A stretch of 64,000 nucleotides of DNA from CBDDEC01 sp965226785 (lineage in GTDB: Bacteria; Chloroflexota; Dehalococcoidia; UBA2979), in NCBI GenBank assembly GCA_965226785.1, contig CBDDEC010000004.1, positions 1,240,001-1,304,000 on the forward strand, given 5' to 3'. Below the pieces are notes generated by a model. It saw only the letters and a list, made by a program, of their open reading frames with translations. It searched no databases and had not been told where the DNA came from. Of the stretch, positions 12,505 to 21,353 are shown in pieces (position 1 is the first letter of the stretch; every line of letters starts with the position of its first letter). A program made the translations under genes and the position numbers.

Positions 12505-13479
12505 TCAGTCGAGGGTGCCAAGCCACTCGACGAGCGCGGCGTTCACCTCGGCGGCCTTCTCCTGCTGCACCCAATGGCCGGAGTCCGGGATCAGCACGAT
12601 GTCGTGAATGTTGGGCACCGTCTCGCGCATCTGGTCCTGCATCTCCGGACCGAAGCGTGCGATCACGCCGTCGTTTTCGCCAGCGATGAAGAGCGCCGGT
12701 TGCATCACCCGCCGTCCCTCGAGCTGCGGAGTCGTCTCCCAGTTGCGGTCCATGTTGCGGTAGAAGTTGATGCCGCCTCGGAAGCCCGCCCGGCTGAACT
12801 CGCTGACGTAGTAGTCGAACTCCTCCTGGCTGAGCCACGGTGGAAGCCGGTCGGGCCTCGCCGCGCGGCCGATCCACCCCCCGGCGGAGCGCAGAGGATC
12901 AGTGATCGCGGGCTCGCCGCTGGCGTCCTCCTGACGTCCGTAGAGTTGGCGCAGGATGCCCTCGGGGTCGGAGTCGAACTCCGCCTCCGCTACGCCGGGC
13001 TCCTGGAAATAGAGGATGTAGAAGAAGTTCTCACCCATGCGCTGGCGCATGCCGTCCGTCGGGCGAATCGGGGAGCGCCCGGCGTACGGCACGCTCATGC
13101 CGCACACCGCCGAGACGCGCTCGGGCGCCAGCAGCGCGAAGTTCCAGACGAGGATCGAGCCCCAGTCGTGGCCGACGATGACCGCGCGCTCCTCGCCGAG
13201 GGCATCGAGCAACCCGCTGAAGTCGGCGAGGTGGTGGTGGACGTCGTAGTCCTCGACGGCGGCAGGCGCATCGCTGCCCCCGTAGCCGCGCAGGTCGGGC
13301 GCGACGACGTGATAGCCGGCCTCGACAAGCGCCGGGATCTGGTGTCGCCAGGAGTACCAGGACTCAGGCCAGCCGTGCATCAGCACGACGAGGGGCCCGC
13401 TACCGCTCTCGGCGATGCGGAGGCTGATGCCGTTGGTTTCGACCTGTCGGAGCGTGGGCTCGCTCGCGCCGTTGGTCAT
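12505..13479 (-). CDS. Epoxide hydrolase (alpha/beta-hydrolase fold)
   Basis: The 324-residue protein shows the epoxide-hydrolase version of the fold: oxyanion motif HGWPES (residues 35-40), nucleophile elbow GHDWGS with Asp105 instead of Ser, and a C-terminal DSGHW carrying the general-base His. A cap region (about 140-240) lies between the core halves. The Asp nucleophile excludes simple esterases but also fits haloalkane dehalogenases; HGWPES and the cap favour an epoxide hydrolase, converting epoxides to diols. No signal peptide, so cytoplasmic. It may form a transcription unit with the ABC-F gene upstream, 72 bases away on the same strand. Confidence 0.88.
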   Translation of the reverse strand: MTNGASEPTLRQVETNGISLRIAESGSGPLVVLMHGWPESWYSWRHQIPALVEAGYHVVAPDLRGYGGSDAPAAVEDYDVHHHLADFSGLLDALGEERAVIVGHDWGSILVWNFALLAPERVSAVCGMSVPYAGRSPIRPTDGMRQRMGENFFYILYFQEPGVAEAEFDSDPEGILRQLYGRQEDASGEPAITDPLRSAGGWIGRAARPDRLPPWLSQEEFDYYVSEFSRAGFRGGINFYRNMDRNWETTPQLEGRRVMQPALFIAGENDGVIARFGPEMQDQMRETVPNIHDIVLIPDSGHWVQQEKAAEVNAALVEWLGTLD

Positions 13480-13551
13480 CTGGTGGCTCCTGCTCCCGCC
13501 GGGCCGCTTGCCGGCCGCGCGAGGATAGCGGTTTCAGCGCGTCGCCACGCG

Positions 13552-15123
13552 CTAGTCGGTGCGCAGCTCTTCCTGCTCGACGCATCCGCCGTCCTCGACG
13601 TGGAACACGCGCGTCGCGACGCGATCGAGGATCCAGCGGTCGTGGCTCGCGCAGATGATGGTGCCGTCGTAGCCCTCCAGCGCCTCGACCAGCGCGCGGC
13701 GGGTCGAGAGGTCGAGGTGGTTCGTCGGCTCGTCGAGGAGTAGCACGTTCGATGGCTGGATCAAGAACTTCGCGAGCGCGACCCGGCTGCGCTCGCCGCC
13801 GGAGAGGACGGCCACCGACTTGAAGACGTCGTCGCCACGGAAGAGGAAACGTCCCATCACGTTGCGCAGCGCACCGTCGCTCTGGTCTCCCGCCACCGAT
13901 CGCACCTCGTCGAGGACCGTCCTCGAGGGCTCCAGCGCCTCGTCCTGGTGCTGGTCGTAGTAGCCGAGCTGCGCCCGCTGCGACCAGGCGATGCTGCCCT
14001 CGGTCACTTCGAGCTGGCCGGCGAGGCAGCGCAGCAGCGTCGACTTACCACCGCCGTTGGGCCCGACGAGGACCGCGCGCTGCCCGCGTTCGATCGCAAG
14101 ATCAACGTCGATCAGCACCGGCTCGTCGTCGTAGCTATGCGTCAGACCCTCGACGTGCAGCACTTCTCGTTCGATGCGACCGCTGGACTGCAGCCGGAAG
14201 CGGACCGACTGCTCCTCGGTGGAGCGTTCGATGCGTTCGACGCGCGCCAGCTGCCGCTCGCGGCTGCGCACCTGGGTGGCCTTCGTCGCTTTGGAGCGGA
14301 AGCGGTCGATGAACCGCTGCTGGCGCTTCAGCTCGCGCTCCTGCCTCGACGCCGCCTGGTCCTGTGCGTGCAGACGCTCCGCCTTCTGTCTCTGGTAGGC
14401 GCTGTAGTTGCCCTCGTACGAGGTCAGGCCACGGTCGCGCAGTTCGAGCACGCGCCCGACGACCGCGTCGAGGAACTCGCCGTCGTGAGTGACGAGCAGG
14501 ATCGTGCCGCGATAGTCGGCCAGTTCCAGAGCCAGCCAGTCGCGCGCCGCGGCGTCGAGGTGGTTCGTCGGCTCGTCGAGGAGGAGGTTCAGCGGGCGGT
14601 GCACGAGCACCTTCGCGAGTGCGGCGCGCATCTGCCAGCCGCCGGAGAACTCGCCGCAGGCACGGTCGCGGTCGTCGGGCGCGAATCCGAGGCCAGCGAG
14701 CACACGCGCGATGCGCCGGTCGACGCGGTACCCGTCCAGGGCCTCGTAGCGCTCGAAGAGCGTGCTCTGGCGGGCGATCAACTCGTCGAGTTGCTCGCCG
14801 CCCCCTTCGATCTCAGCGGCGATGTCCACCAGCTGGCCCTCGACGGCGCGGGCCTCGGGGAATGCTGTCCAGAGCTCGTCCAGCAGGCTGCGGGACGACT
14901 CGAGCCCGGCGTCCTGGTGATGGAAGCCGAAGTCGCCTCCGCGGTGCCCGGCGATGCCGGTGTCGGGGGTCTCCTCGCCGGCAATCAGGCGCAGCAGCGT
15001 CGACTTCCCAGCGCCGTTCGGCCCAACGAGACCGACGCGCTGCCCATCGCCGATCGTGAACTCGACATCGCGCAGCACGTGGTCGCCGCCGTAGGCTTTG
15101 GTCAGGGCTTCGGCAAAGAGCAT
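13552..15123 (-). CDS. ABC-F family ATP-binding protein
   Basis: The 523-residue protein has two ABC ATPase domains and no membrane segments, as expected for ABC-F. Domain 1 has Walker A GPNGAGKST near residue 34, signature FSGGW and LLLDEPTNHLD; domain 2 has GPNGGGKST, LSGGERSRVALAK and LLLDEPTNHLD. The linker between them is long and basic (about residues 235-300). ABC-F proteins act on the ribosome in translation rescue, and some protect against ribosome-targeting antibiotics; the sequence does not say which applies. It is divergent from the oxidase gene, with 58 bases between starts. Confidence 0.92.
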   Translation of the reverse strand: MLFAEALTKAYGGDHVLRDVEFTIGDGQRVGLVGPNGAGKSTLLRLIAGEETPDTGIAGHRGGDFGFHHQDAGLESSRSLLDELWTAFPEARAVEGQLVDIAAEIEGGGEQLDELIARQSTLFERYEALDGYRVDRRIARVLAGLGFAPDDRDRACGEFSGGWQMRAALAKVLVHRPLNLLLDEPTNHLDAAARDWLALELADYRGTILLVTHDGEFLDAVVGRVLELRDRGLTSYEGNYSAYQRQKAERLHAQDQAASRQERELKRQQRFIDRFRSKATKATQVRSRERQLARVERIERSTEEQSVRFRLQSSGRIEREVLHVEGLTHSYDDEPVLIDVDLAIERGQRAVLVGPNGGGKSTLLRCLAGQLEVTEGSIAWSQRAQLGYYDQHQDEALEPSRTVLDEVRSVAGDQSDGALRNVMGRFLFRGDDVFKSVAVLSGGERSRVALAKFLIQPSNVLLLDEPTNHLDLSTRRALVEALEGYDGTIICASHDRWILDRVATRVFHVEDGGCVEQEELRTD

Positions 15124-15181
15124 GCATCGAGGCTACGTCGGCCGCCCGGGAGCGGCCAGCAACGGCGGACGGAAGGCGAGC

Positions 15182-16303
15182 ATGGCTGAGCGCTACGACG
15201 TGGCGGTCATCGGGCTTGGTGCGATGGGGAGCGCCACGGCGTACCACCTCGCCCTCCGTGGTCGTCGCGTCGTCGGGTTCGATCGCTACCACCCCCCGCA
15301 CGAGCTCGGCTCGTCGCACGGTCACACGCGCATCATCCGCGAGGCCTACCCGGAGGGGGCCGGCTACGTCCCGCTGGTGCAACGCGCTTACGAGCTCTGG
15401 GCCGACCTCGAGACGGCGAGCGGCGGCGACCTGCTCGCCATCACCGGCGGGCTGATCATCGACAACGAGGGCGGGATGTCCTCGCGTACCGCGATTCATT
15501 CGGCTGCTGTCGGCAACATCGCCATCGAGCAGCTGACGGCCGCAGAGGTGACGAGCCGCTTCCCCTCGTTTCGCCTCGACGCCAGTCAGATCGCGATCTT
15601 CGAGCCGCGCGCGGGCGTGCTGTCGATCGACGCCTGCATCACGGCGCACCTCGACGCGGCGGCGCGGGCCGGCGCGGAGCTGCGCTTCAATACTGCCGTC
15701 GAGGGCTGGGCCGCGAGCGACGAGGGCTTCGAATTGACGACGAGCGATGGCGTCGTGCAGGCGGACCGCCTTGTCCTCAGCGCCGGTCCGTGGCTTCCTC
15801 AGCTCCTCGGGCGTCCGGCGGCCGCACTGACGGTGGAGCGCCAGGTCCAGGGCTGGTTCGATCCGATCGACGACGGCAGCGGGCCGATCAGCATCTGGCC
15901 GGCAGCGAACGCCGGCGCCTACACGATCCCGGACCGCGGGCACGGAGTGAAGGTGGCGGCGCACCATGGCGGTGTCGCGACCACACCCGAGGACGTCGAC
16001 CGCGCGATCCACGAGGCCGATATCGAGCCGCTGCAGCGCTTCATCCAGCGCCAGCTGCCCGGTGTCACATCGACGCTGCGCGACGCCTCGGTCTGTCTCT
16101 ACACCGACACGCCCGACGAGGACTTCCTGATCGACGTGTTGCCCGACGACGAGCGGATCGTAGTGGCCAGCCCCTGTTCGGGCCACGGGTTCAAGTTCTC
16201 GTCGGCGATCGGCGAGGCGGTCGCAGAACTGGTGGTCGACGGGGCGGCAGCGCACTCGCTCGAGGCGTTCCGCTTCGATCGTGAGACGCTCGCGACGGCT
16301 TAG
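15182..16303 (+). CDS. solA: Monomeric sarcosine oxidase / N-methyl-L-tryptophan oxidase-like flavoenzyme
   Basis: The 373-residue protein begins with a FAD-binding Rossmann motif (VAVIGLGAMGSATAYHLALRG) and the family block HELGSSHGHTRIIREAY. Cys332 in PCSGHGFKF corresponds to the Cys that binds FAD covalently in monomeric sarcosine oxidase. The enzyme would oxidise an N-methyl amino acid, releasing formaldehyde and H2O2, which could feed the folate pathway (formate-THF ligase is at 33.6 kb). The ATG at 15182 has GGAAGG 7 bases upstream; a longer frame from 15098 lacks support. The stop overlaps the ROK gene end by four bases, tail to tail. Confidence 0.88.
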   Translation: MAERYDVAVIGLGAMGSATAYHLALRGRRVVGFDRYHPPHELGSSHGHTRIIREAYPEGAGYVPLVQRAYELWADLETASGGDLLAITGGLIIDNEGGMSSRTAIHSAAVGNIAIEQLTAAEVTSRFPSFRLDASQIAIFEPRAGVLSIDACITAHLDAAARAGAELRFNTAVEGWAASDEGFELTTSDGVVQADRLVLSAGPWLPQLLGRPAAALTVERQVQGWFDPIDDGSGPISIWPAANAGAYTIPDRGHGVKVAAHHGGVATTPEDVDRAIHEADIEPLQRFIQRQLPGVTSTLRDASVCLYTDTPDEDFLIDVLPDDERIVVASPCSGHGFKFSSAIGEAVAELVVDGAAAHSLEAFRFDRETLATA

Positions 16304-17253
16304 CCAGCCGACGCTGCCTCGAACGCGACGACCGCTGCACCCAGCAGTCCGATCTCATCGCCGAGTTCCGTGCGCGCAACCGGGAGGCGCGACTCGTAGC
16401 GCGGCAACACCGAGGCACGAACGGCCGCGAGCAGATCGTCCCAGCGAGCGTCGAGGCCTGACATGACACCACCGCCGAGGGTGATCAGCGCCGGGTCGAG
16501 CAGGTTGAGTAGGCTGGCGATCCCGGCTCCGAGCGCGGCGATCGCGTCATCCACCAGCTCCCGACCGAGAGTGTCTCCGGCCGCGGCGGCGGCCACGACC
16601 TCGGCGGCGGTGGGCGTCGGCGCGAGGCTGCTGCTCTCGCCGGAGGCGATGCGGCCGGCGGCGAGGTGAGCCAGCGCCGTGCCGGACGCTGTGCCCTCGA
16701 GACAGCCAGCGCACCCGGCGGCACAGGCGGGACCGCCCGGCCGCACGATCATGTGTCCGAACTCGCCCGCGCCGCCGCTCGCGCCGGTGACGGGTCGACC
16801 ACCCGCGACGATGCCGGCGCCGATCCCGGTACTGACGGTGATGTACACGAGGTCGTCGAGGCCCACCCCGGCCCCGAACCGCCGCTCGGCGAGCACGGCT
16901 GCGGTCGCATCGTGGGCGACCGTCACCGGGAGGCCGGTCATCGCCTCGAGCGCGCGTCGCATCGAGCGACCGTGCCAGCCGGGCAGGTTCGGCGGGTGGT
17001 CGTAGCGTCCGCTGGCGGGCTCGATCGGCCCTGCCGTCGCGACACCGATGCCGAACGGATCGCCGGGTGCGATGGCGCCAACGGCGATCAGCAACGCGCC
17101 CAGGCGTTCCGCAGCGTCCTCGATGCCGCGCTCGGGCTCGGTCGCCGTGGACTGGCGAGCGTGGATCACGCCGTGGCTGTCGATGAGCGCCGCGCGCATC
17201 GAAGTGCCGCCGATATCGGCAGCGAGCACGAACCTGGCGCGCTCCGCGGTCAT
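16300..17253 (-). CDS. ROK family sugar kinase (glucokinase-like)
   Basis: The 317-residue protein has the ASKHA phosphate motif LAADIGGTSMRAALID (residues 10-25), the catalytic Asp114 in AHDAT, and the ROK zinc site formed by His167 and Cys177/181/184 (GHMIV...CAAGCAGCLEG). ROK kinases phosphorylate glucose, N-acetylmannosamine or related hexoses with ATP in the cytoplasm. There is no N-terminal HTH, so it is a kinase rather than a ROK repressor. It follows the DUF35 gene by 27 bases on the same strand and may be co-transcribed with it. Confidence 0.9.
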   Translation of the reverse strand: MTAERARFVLAADIGGTSMRAALIDSHGVIHARQSTATEPERGIEDAAERLGALLIAVGAIAPGDPFGIGVATAGPIEPASGRYDHPPNLPGWHGRSMRRALEAMTGLPVTVAHDATAAVLAERRFGAGVGLDDLVYITVSTGIGAGIVAGGRPVTGASGGAGEFGHMIVRPGGPACAAGCAGCLEGTASGTALAHLAAGRIASGESSSLAPTPTAAEVVAAAAAGDTLGRELVDDAIAALGAGIASLLNLLDPALITLGGGVMSGLDARWDDLLAAVRASVLPRYESRLPVARTELGDEIGLLGAAVVAFEAASAG

Positions 17254-17280
17254 CGGGCACTCACCGGGCGAGCACCGCGA

Positions 17281-17745
17281 TCAGCCCTCGACGAGCCGCC
17301 ACTGCACGAGGGTGTACGGCTCGCCGTCACCCTCGTGGTCTTCGAAGACCGCCTCGACTTCGCCGCCGATCGGGACATCCTGCTCGGGGTCGCCGAGCAG
17401 GTTGCCGACCATGCGCACGTTGCCCGCGTCGGGCAGCTCAACGAGCACGACGAGGTACGGCAGCCGGTCTGCGAGCGCCGGGTGCACGGGGTACCAGGCG
17501 CGCTCCCACGAGTAGATGACACCGCGGCCGGAGACCCGCTCGTACGTCAGGTCATCGAAGGAGTGGCAGTTGTAGCAAATGTGCTCGGGGCCCCATTGCC
17601 AGTTCTCGCAGGCGTTGCAGCGCTGCACGAGCAATTCGTGTCGCTGTGTCGCCTCCCAGAACTCGGTGCCCAGTCCGTCGATGTGGGGCCCGGGCGCCGG
17701 CATGCCCTCCGGCAGGTAGCTCTCGGTCGTCGTCAGTGCGGCCAT
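17281..17745 (-). CDS. DUF35 (Zn-ribbon/OB-fold) acyl-CoA-binding partner protein
   Basis: The 154-residue protein has an N-terminal helix, a zinc ribbon with four Cys (QRCNACENW ... ICYNC), then an OB-fold ending YTLVQWRLVEG. This is the DUF35 layout. In the known Ltp2-ChsH2 complex, a DUF35 subunit holds a Cys-less thiolase-like aldolase that cleaves steroid side-chain CoA thioesters. The ATG at 17745 has GGAGG upstream and lies two bases after the stop of the thiolase-like gene, fitting a coupled two-subunit enzyme. A longer frame reaching 17904 only overlaps the thiolase gene. Confidence 0.88.
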   Translation of the reverse strand: MAALTTTESYLPEGMPAPGPHIDGLGTEFWEATQRHELLVQRCNACENWQWGPEHICYNCHSFDDLTYERVSGRGVIYSWERAWYPVHPALADRLPYLVVLVELPDAGNVRMVGNLLGDPEQDVPIGGEVEAVFEDHEGDGEPYTLVQWRLVEG

Positions 17746-17747
17746 GG

Positions 17748-18929
17748 CTACGCCACCTCCTTCGCGAGCACGAGGCTGCTGACCGGTTGCACCATCGGCC
17801 CGGAGCAAACCATCGAGACGTTCACGTCGGGGACCTGGCAGGTCGAGGTGCCTCGCACCTGCCGCACGGCCTCTGTGATCAGCTCCAGGCCGTGCATGTA
17901 GCACTCGGCGAGGTTCCCACCGCTGGTGTTCAGCGGCAGATCGCCGTCCGGTGCGCGGAAGCGCTCGGGGGTGAAGAACTCGTTCACCTCGCCCGGCTCG
18001 CAGAAGCCGTGCTCGACCATGCTCATCATCACGCCGCCGGTGAAGTTCTCGTACGACTGCAGGACGTCAACGTCGGCGGGCGTGACCTGCGCCTGCTCGT
18101 AGAGGTGCTTCGCCACCTGTTTGAAGTTCGAGGTGGCGTAGTCAGGCGCGTTGTGCGCCGCAGCACCCTGCCGGTAATCCGACCCCTGCGATGCGCCGAG
18201 GATGTAGGCCGGCGTCTGCTGGAGGTCCCGGGCGCGCTCGGACGTCGTCAGGATGACCGCCGCCGCGCCGTCGTTCTCCATGCAGCAGTCGAAGAGGTGG
18301 AACGGCTCCACGATCCAGCGTGACTCGTCGTAGATCTCCTCCGTCAGCTCACGTCCGCGCATGACCGCGCGTGGGTTGTGCTGCGCGTGGGCGTACGAAG
18401 TGAGCGCGATGGCGCGGAGCGCCTCCTGGTCCACGCCGTGATCGTGCATGAACCGGCGCACTCGCATCGCGAAGGACTGCGCCGGTGACATCAGGCCGTA
18501 CGGCGCTGTAAACGCAGCGTCGCCACGGATCCTCGACACGGCCGCGCCCTGGCCGAAGCGGCCGAACTGGCCCTGCGCCAGCGCGCGGTAGACGACGACG
18601 GTCTTCGCGTACCCCGCGACGATCGCCGCGGAAGCGTTCGCGATCGCTCCCGACCCGCCGCCGCCACCGCCGCCCCAGAACATGTTGCTGAAGCGGTACT
18701 CCGGGATGCCAAGCGCCGTCGCCAGGCGCTCAGGCGAGTTGCGGTCATTCGAGTACGAGGCGAATCCGTCGATCTCACGGACATCGATGCCGGCATCCCC
18801 GGCCGCGCCGAGGATGGCCTGGAGGCCCATCTTGAACTCGGCGTCCTCGGCCTGACCGCGCTTGAAGTAGGTGGTTTCGGCCAGGCCAGCGATGGCGACC
18901 TTGCCTCGGATCGTGTGCTCCTGCGCCAC
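17748..18929 (-). CDS. Thiolase-like protein lacking the nucleophilic Cys (probable retro-aldolase subunit)
   Basis: The 393-residue protein has the thiolase fold pattern (VAIAGLAETTY start, DGFASYSND, C-terminal NTSGGNLAECYMHGLELITEAVRQVRG). Where true thiolases carry the acylated Cys, it reads NMFWGGGGGGGSGAI, so there is no nucleophile. With a DUF35 partner directly downstream, a Ltp2-like retro-aldol cleavage of a beta-hydroxyacyl-CoA is the best guess; a lipid-transfer role is the alternative. The GTG at 18929 has AAGGAG 7 bases upstream and is preferred over a start at 18971. A second pair of the same kind lies at 37682-39303. Confidence 0.85.
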   Translation of the reverse strand: MAQEHTIRGKVAIAGLAETTYFKRGQAEDAEFKMGLQAILGAAGDAGIDVREIDGFASYSNDRNSPERLATALGIPEYRFSNMFWGGGGGGGSGAIANASAAIVAGYAKTVVVYRALAQGQFGRFGQGAAVSRIRGDAAFTAPYGLMSPAQSFAMRVRRFMHDHGVDQEALRAIALTSYAHAQHNPRAVMRGRELTEEIYDESRWIVEPFHLFDCCMENDGAAAVILTTSERARDLQQTPAYILGASQGSDYRQGAAAHNAPDYATSNFKQVAKHLYEQAQVTPADVDVLQSYENFTGGVMMSMVEHGFCEPGEVNEFFTPERFRAPDGDLPLNTSGGNLAECYMHGLELITEAVRQVRGTSTCQVPDVNVSMVCSGPMVQPVSSLVLAKEVA

Positions 18930-19080
18930 GGGAACTCCTTCTATGCCACCGCTGTATAGCAAGAACGCCACTCAGGGGCGATGAGCGGGGGCGCTCAGAC
19001 GTGATTAGCACCTCCGTAACATCTGTCCGCGGGCCCGTTGTTACGATCGTCGTCCCCACTTCGACTAAAGGAGCGAGAGC

Positions 19081-20370
19081 GTGCACACGCTGGCCCGACG
19101 TCTGTCTGAGGTCCGATCGCGGCCTCTCGCTTCCCTCTTTGCGCTCGTCGCGGTGACAGCCCTGCTCGTCGCCGCCTGCGGCGGCGGCAACGCCGAGGAC
19201 TCCGCCTCGGGCGTGACGCCCGCTGGCACGGCGGCCACACCGAGCGGCGGGGACGCCTCGACGGTCTCGACCGACGAGGGCGACCGCGGCGAAGAGATCA
19301 CGCCCGAGGAGATCCTGCGGGGCTTCGGGCTCGACCTTGGCCTGCAGCTCGGCGGGCAGATCCCGCACTTTGATGGCCTCACCGACTGGTTGAACAGCCC
19401 GGAGCTGACCTCGGAGGGGCTGGTCGCGGACGGGCGCGTCGTGCTCGTTGATTTCTGGACGTACACCTGCGTCAACTGTTTGCGCACACTCCCGTTCATC
19501 AAGGACTGGCACGAGAAGTACGCCGACCACGGCCTGGTCATCCTCGGCGTCCACGCGCCCGAGTTCGAGTTCGAGGAGAACCCGGCGAACGTGCTGAACG
19601 CGGTCCAGCGCCAGGGGATCGAGTACCCGGTCGCCCAGGACAACGAGATGCACACGTGGACCGCGTTCTTCAACAACGTCTGGCCTGCGAAGTACCTCTT
19701 CTCCTCGGGCGGCGAACTGCTCTACCGGCACTTCGGCGAGGGCGACTACCGCGAGACCGAGATCGAGATTCGCGCGGCGTTGACCGCGGCCGGCGCCGAC
19801 CTCGAAGGGATCGAGGTGGGCGGCGTCGAGGAGCCGGAGTTCGACCCGGCGGTCACCGGCATCACCCGTGAGCTCTACGGCGGGTATCAGCGCAACTTCT
19901 CAAACGCCGGCATCTACGCTGGCCAGGAGGAGTACTACCGCGGCATCGATCGCGAGGCCGATTACATCGATGACCGGCCGCACGGCCATCAGCAGTGGTT
20001 CCTGCAGGGCCTCTGGCGCAACGAACGCGAGTCGATTCAACATGCACGAGCGACGGAGAATCTCGAGGACTGGCTGGCCTTCCGCTTCATCGCGCGTTCG
20101 GTGAATCTAGTGATACACCCCGGCGAGGGCGGCGACGGGGCCTACGAGGTGGTCGTCGAGCTCGATGGTCGTCCGCTGGACGCCGACGAGGCCGGCGCCG
20201 ATATCCGCTTCGACGACGACGGTCGCAGCGTGCTCACGGTCGATGAACCGCGGATGTACGCCGTGGTTGAACTGCCTGAACTGGGCGACCGCGAGCTGAA
20301 GCTGTTCTCCAACTCCGAGCACTTCGGTATGTTTGCTGTCACCTTCGGCGCCTACCTGGAGGGCGCGTAA
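19081..20370 (+). CDS. Lipoprotein with thioredoxin-like redoxin domain (TlpA/DipZ-type)
   Basis: The 429-residue protein starts at GTG (AAAGGAG 8 bases upstream) with a lipoprotein signal (ALLVAACGGG) and a Ser/Thr/Gly spacer. The thioredoxin domain follows, with active site FWTYTCVNCLRTLPF near residue 130, the WTYTCxNC form typical of DipZ/redoxin proteins outside the membrane. The C-terminal 150 residues (about 280-429) form a beta-rich domain like the carbohydrate-binding-like end of DipZ proteins. Likely role is thiol-disulfide exchange or peroxide reduction on the outer face of the membrane. Its TAA overlaps the ATG of the next gene (TAATG). Confidence 0.87.
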   Translation: MHTLARRLSEVRSRPLASLFALVAVTALLVAACGGGNAEDSASGVTPAGTAATPSGGDASTVSTDEGDRGEEITPEEILRGFGLDLGLQLGGQIPHFDGLTDWLNSPELTSEGLVADGRVVLVDFWTYTCVNCLRTLPFIKDWHEKYADHGLVILGVHAPEFEFEENPANVLNAVQRQGIEYPVAQDNEMHTWTAFFNNVWPAKYLFSSGGELLYRHFGEGDYRETEIEIRAALTAAGADLEGIEVGGVEEPEFDPAVTGITRELYGGYQRNFSNAGIYAGQEEYYRGIDREADYIDDRPHGHQQWFLQGLWRNERESIQHARATENLEDWLAFRFIARSVNLVIHPGEGGDGAYEVVVELDGRPLDADEAGADIRFDDDGRSVLTVDEPRMYAVVELPELGDRELKLFSNSEHFGMFAVTFGAYLEGA

Positions 20371-21350
20371 TGCCTCGCTTGCTCCTCGCCGCAGCGCTCC
20401 TCGTCGCGGCGCTGATCGCCGCCTGCGGCGGTGGCGACAGCGAGGGGCGCGACGCCGAGGCCTCGACGAGCGGTGTACTGACGCCGCTGCCCGAAGGTGA
20501 GGCGGCAACGGCGCTCTCTGGCGGCTACCCGGTCTACCGCGACGACGACACGGGTGTCCGCGCCATCCTCGGCACGCCGGACCTCGGCGTCGGCACACAC
20601 CGCCTCGGCTTCGTATTGACAACCCCCGAGGGCCTCGTGCGAGTGCCGGTGCTCAGCGTCGAGTTGTACCGCATGCCCGACGGACCGGCCGGGGAAGCGG
20701 AGGGGCCCGTCGAGGTCGGCGAGGCGCGCTTCTTCGAGTTCCCGTTTGGTACGCGCGGCGTCTACAGCGTGCCTCTGACCTTCGACCGTGCGGGCGATTG
20801 GAGCGTCAGCGTCAGCGTCCCGAGCCCGACCGGCGCATTCGTGACCACGCACTTCGCATTCGAAGTCGCCGAGGCCACGCACGCGCCGGATGTCGGCGCG
20901 GCCGCGCCGGCCAGCGTGACGCGCACCGTCGGCGCGGTCGGCTCGCTCGACGAGCTTTCAACCGGGCACGAACCGGACGCGGCCCTCTACCAGCTCACGA
21001 TCGCGGAGGCGCTTACGACCGATCGTCCACTCGTGATCGTCTTCGCGAGCCCCGCGTTCTGCACGAACGCCCTCTGCGGTCCGCAGGTCGAGGTACTGAG
21101 CGAGCTCGCAGCCGAGTACCGGGACAAGGTGAACTTCGTGCACGTGGATCTCTACGAGAACCCGCACGAGATCCAGGGCGACCTCAGCCGCGCCATCCGC
21201 ACGCCGGTCCTCAAGGAGTGGGGCATCACGACTGACGAGTGGACGTTCGTCGTAGGCGCCGACGGGCGCGTCGCCGCCCGCTTCGAGGCGTTCGTCACGC
21301 ACGAGGAGCTCGAAGCGTCGCTGCTGGGAGTACTCGGAGCCGGGTCCTAA
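20370..21350 (+). CDS. Lipoprotein with C-terminal thioredoxin-like domain
   Basis: The 326-residue protein has a lipoprotein signal (LLVAALIAACGGG), a beta-sandwich region (about 45-165, VGTHRLGFVL ... DWSVSVSVP, immunoglobulin-like), and a thioredoxin-like C-terminal half (about 200-322) with FASPAFCTNALCGPQ, where two Cys are separated by four residues instead of the usual two. It overlaps the preceding thioredoxin lipoprotein gene by one base, so the two products probably work together outside the cell membrane. Substrate is unknown. Confidence 0.82.
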   Translation: MPRLLLAAALLVAALIAACGGGDSEGRDAEASTSGVLTPLPEGEAATALSGGYPVYRDDDTGVRAILGTPDLGVGTHRLGFVLTTPEGLVRVPVLSVELYRMPDGPAGEAEGPVEVGEARFFEFPFGTRGVYSVPLTFDRAGDWSVSVSVPSPTGAFVTTHFAFEVAEATHAPDVGAAAPASVTRTVGAVGSLDELSTGHEPDAALYQLTIAEALTTDRPLVIVFASPAFCTNALCGPQVEVLSELAAEYRDKVNFVHVDLYENPHEIQGDLSRAIRTPVLKEWGITTDEWTFVVGADGRVAARFEAFVTHEELEASLLGVLGAGS

Positions 21351-21353
21351 GCT

